Positions 62,704-64,000 of a DNA stretch of 64,000 nucleotides are shown here, piece by piece. This DNA is from an uncultured Opitutales bacterium (GTDB lineage Bacteria > Verrucomicrobiota > Verrucomicrobiia > Opitutales > Intestinicryptomonadaceae). Position numbers and translations under genes: made by a program. The stretch lies in the NCBI GenBank assembly GCA_944389175.1, contig CALXLK010000005.1, positions 74,848 to 138,847 on the forward strand, read 5' to 3'. Position 1 is the first letter of the stretch, and each line of letters begins with the position of its first letter. Under the pieces are notes generated by a model. That model worked only from the letters and a program-made list of their open reading frames with translations, made no database searches and had not been told where the DNA came from.

Positions 62704-63587
62704 TTTTGACCTTGCACGGCCAGGCGGCCGCTCCTGTTATAGAAATCGTCCATTGTTATCCGGCATGTGGGAATTTTAGAACGGTCTATTTGTTTTGCAT
62801 AATCGCCGAGATTTACGAATTCTACGCCGATGCTTTTAAGCCGGCGCACGAAATCCTTAAACCACTCGAAATAGGCCGCCCCCTCAAGCTCGGCGTGGAT
62901 TGTCATAACCGAGAAATCGCTGGAGAGTATTTGCTTTGTGTACAGGTCTGCAAGCTCGCCTATCTTGCGGTCGCAGAGAACCTCGTCCAGAGTGTATAGT
63001 GTCGAGGGAATTTGCAGCGTCTTAAAAAAGCGGCCGCCCATTTCGGAATTAAACGCGGAGCTTCCGCGGACGTCGCTTGCGTAGTCGAGCCCGAGCTCGT
63101 CTTCAACTTCCAAATAAGGCTCCGACACCTGCCATGCGGCGCTGCCGCACGTTGCGCATTTTTTCCCCGTCAGCTCGTTGAGAGCCTCGTACGCCTTCAT
63201 AAACTCGGCCCTCACCTGCTCGGCAGAGAGCTTAAAAAGCTTATTCTGCCAGTAATAGTGGTTCCAAGAATGAACCCCGCATTCAAACCCGTCGTCGGAT
63301 ACGGCCTTGATAAGCCCGCCGCACTTCTTGGAAATCACGGGAGAAGGCAAAAGAGTTCCGTAAAGAAGAGTCCTTACGCCGTAGTTTCCGGCGACGTTGC
63401 TTTTGAGGCACTTCCTGATAAAACCTTTCTTAAAGACCCTGAATATGGAGCGCCCCATCTGGTCTTTGCCAAGCGAGAACAAAAACGTCGGGCGTATGCC
63501 CTCAGCGCCGAAAAATCTGCGGAAGTTCTCCACGCCGATCTTCGTGCCCTGATAGGTATCGACGTCGATTTTAAAGGCCAGCTTCAT
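62694..63587 (-). CDS. arnD: polysaccharide-deacetylase-like protein, ArnD type
   Basis: A 297-residue protein of the NodB fold. The start MKLAFKIDVDTYQGTKIGVE matches ArnD (4-deoxy-4-formamido-L-arabinose-phosphoundecaprenol deformylase), including DVDT for the metal-binding Asp pair and GIRPTFLFSLGKDQMGRS. HSWNHYYW supplies the two metal-binding His. The enzyme removes the formyl group from undecaprenyl-phosphate-linked sugar before its transfer to lipid A, which lowers sensitivity to cationic peptides. The gene starts 16 bases before the end of the ArnA-like gene (overlapping frames) and its stop overlaps the Sel1 start. Other NodB deacetylases share motifs, but the N-terminus is distinctly ArnD-like. 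Confidence 0.82.
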   Translation of the reverse strand: MKLAFKIDVDTYQGTKIGVENFRRFFGAEGIRPTFLFSLGKDQMGRSIFRVFKKGFIRKCLKSNVAGNYGVRTLLYGTLLPSPVISKKCGGLIKAVSDDGFECGVHSWNHYYWQNKLFKLSAEQVRAEFMKAYEALNELTGKKCATCGSAAWQVSEPYLEVEDELGLDYASDVRGSSAFNSEMGGRFFKTLQIPSTLYTLDEVLCDRKIGELADLYTKQILSSDFSVMTIHAELEGAAYFEWFKDFVRRLKSIGVEFVNLGDYAKQIDRSKIPTCRITMDDFYNRSGRLAVQGQKCT

Positions 63588-64000
63588 AGTCCTTGCCCAA
63601 GAGGTGGTAGTCCAAGATGAGCTTGATTGAAGTCTTAAAGTCTGTCGTGGGCGCCCAGCCCAGAATGCTTTTTGCCTGCTCGATTGACGGCACGCGGCGC
63701 TGGGCGTCCTGGTAGCCCTGGCCGTAATAGTCGTCGCCCGATACGGTTTCTATAACGGCATCTTTTGCAAGCTGCGCGTATTCGGGATAGTTTTGGAACT
63801 CCCTTATCAACACCTCGGCGAGCTCTTTTACGGAATGCTCCTCGTCGGGATTGCCTATATTGAATATTTTGCCGTCGGCACAGCCGTCTTTGTTGAGGAT
63901 AATCCGCACCAGGCAATCGACGCCGTCGTCGATAAACGTGAAGCAGCGCTTCTGGAGCCCGCCGTTGACAAGCTTTATCGGCTTGCCGTTTAGTATGTTG
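63571..64000 (-). CDS. arnA: NAD-dependent epimerase/dehydratase, ArnA C-terminal-like (5' end outside window)
   Basis: Only the last 142 codons lie in the window; the frame is open to the right edge. The segment IKLVNGGLQKRCFTFIDDG, then NIGNPDEE, YYGQGYQDAQRRVPSIEQA and LGWAPTTDFKTSI match the C-terminal part of ArnA's UDP-glucuronate dehydrogenase/decarboxylase domain. That domain makes UDP-4-keto-pentose from UDP-glucuronate. Whether the formyltransferase domain is fused upstream cannot be seen. UDP-xylose synthases share some of this, but the YYGQGYQD stretch is ArnA-like. It overlaps arnD by 17 bases. Confidence 0.78.
   Translation of the reverse strand, partial: NILNGKPIKLVNGGLQKRCFTFIDDGVDCLVRIILNKDGCADGKIFNIGNPDEEHSVKELAEVLIREFQNYPEYAQLAKDAVIETVSGDDYYGQGYQDAQRRVPSIEQAKSILGWAPTTDFKTSIKLILDYHLLGKDYEAGL

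Overview
The window reads as a chromosomal segment of a Gram-negative, host- or polysaccharide-associated bacterium, most likely a Verrucomicrobiota member of the Opitutales/Puniceicoccales type. This placement is an inference. It rests on the ileS - DksA/TraR-like - lspA gene order, many exported TPR and Sel1 proteins, Tat-exported Gfo/Idh and isomerase-like sugar enzymes, a secreted sialate O-acetylesterase and GH2 enzyme, a class I fumarase and a complete-looking Nuo gene train. A related PVC lineage such as Lentisphaerota is not excluded. Shine-Dalgarno sites are weak in front of many genes. Intrinsic terminators of the GC hairpin plus T-tract type are common and clear.

Layout. 1-5089 (minus): an envelope cluster of two exported TPR proteins and a membrane-anchored vWA-like protein that runs off the left edge. 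5345-7618 (plus): acetolactate synthase large subunit and a cyclophilin. 7993-10280 (minus): secreted GH2 glycosidase and an Rrf2 regulator. 10382-12589 (plus): EF-hand membrane protein. 12681-16057 (minus): uvrA and an alkyltransferase, two DNA-repair genes. 16101-17252 (plus): AI-2E/PerM transporter. 17716-19335 (minus): class I fumarase. 19533-22620 (plus): acyl-activating enzyme and an exported protein. 22838-27614 (minus): small coiled-coil protein, ileS, DksA/TraR-like protein, lspA. 28230-31324 (minus): sialate O-acetylesterase and an unrecognised secreted protein. 31586-33965 (plus): small membrane protein, TlyA methyltransferase, OprP-like porin. 34511-35389 (plus): stand-alone 5'-3' exonuclease.

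35761-52157 (minus) is one tightly packed run: nuoB to nuoN without nuoA, then a PEGA lipoprotein, a TrpB2-type tryptophan synthase and a Sel1 protein, joined by very short gaps or 1-nt overlaps. Complex I would feed NADH electrons to quinone and pump ions; the last three genes have no evident link to it.

52705-61053 is a carbohydrate locus. It holds two tandem, about 97.5% identical secreted 600-residue proteins, each with its own copy of the promoter region, an exported lipoprotein of the sugar-isomerase fold, a Tat-exported hydroxypyruvate-isomerase-like protein and a Tat-exported Gfo/Idh/MocA oxidoreductase. Together they could form a periplasmic redox-assisted glycoside-cleavage route, which is the most interesting hypothesis in the window. 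61345-64000 (minus) holds a Sel1 protein, an ArnD-like deformylase and the end of an ArnA-type NAD-dependent dehydrogenase/decarboxylase, with overlapping reading frames. They suggest aminoarabinose modification of lipid A.

No rRNA, tRNA, CRISPR array, transposase or phage gene was recognised. All coordinates and residue counts were worked out by eye, and no database search was run.
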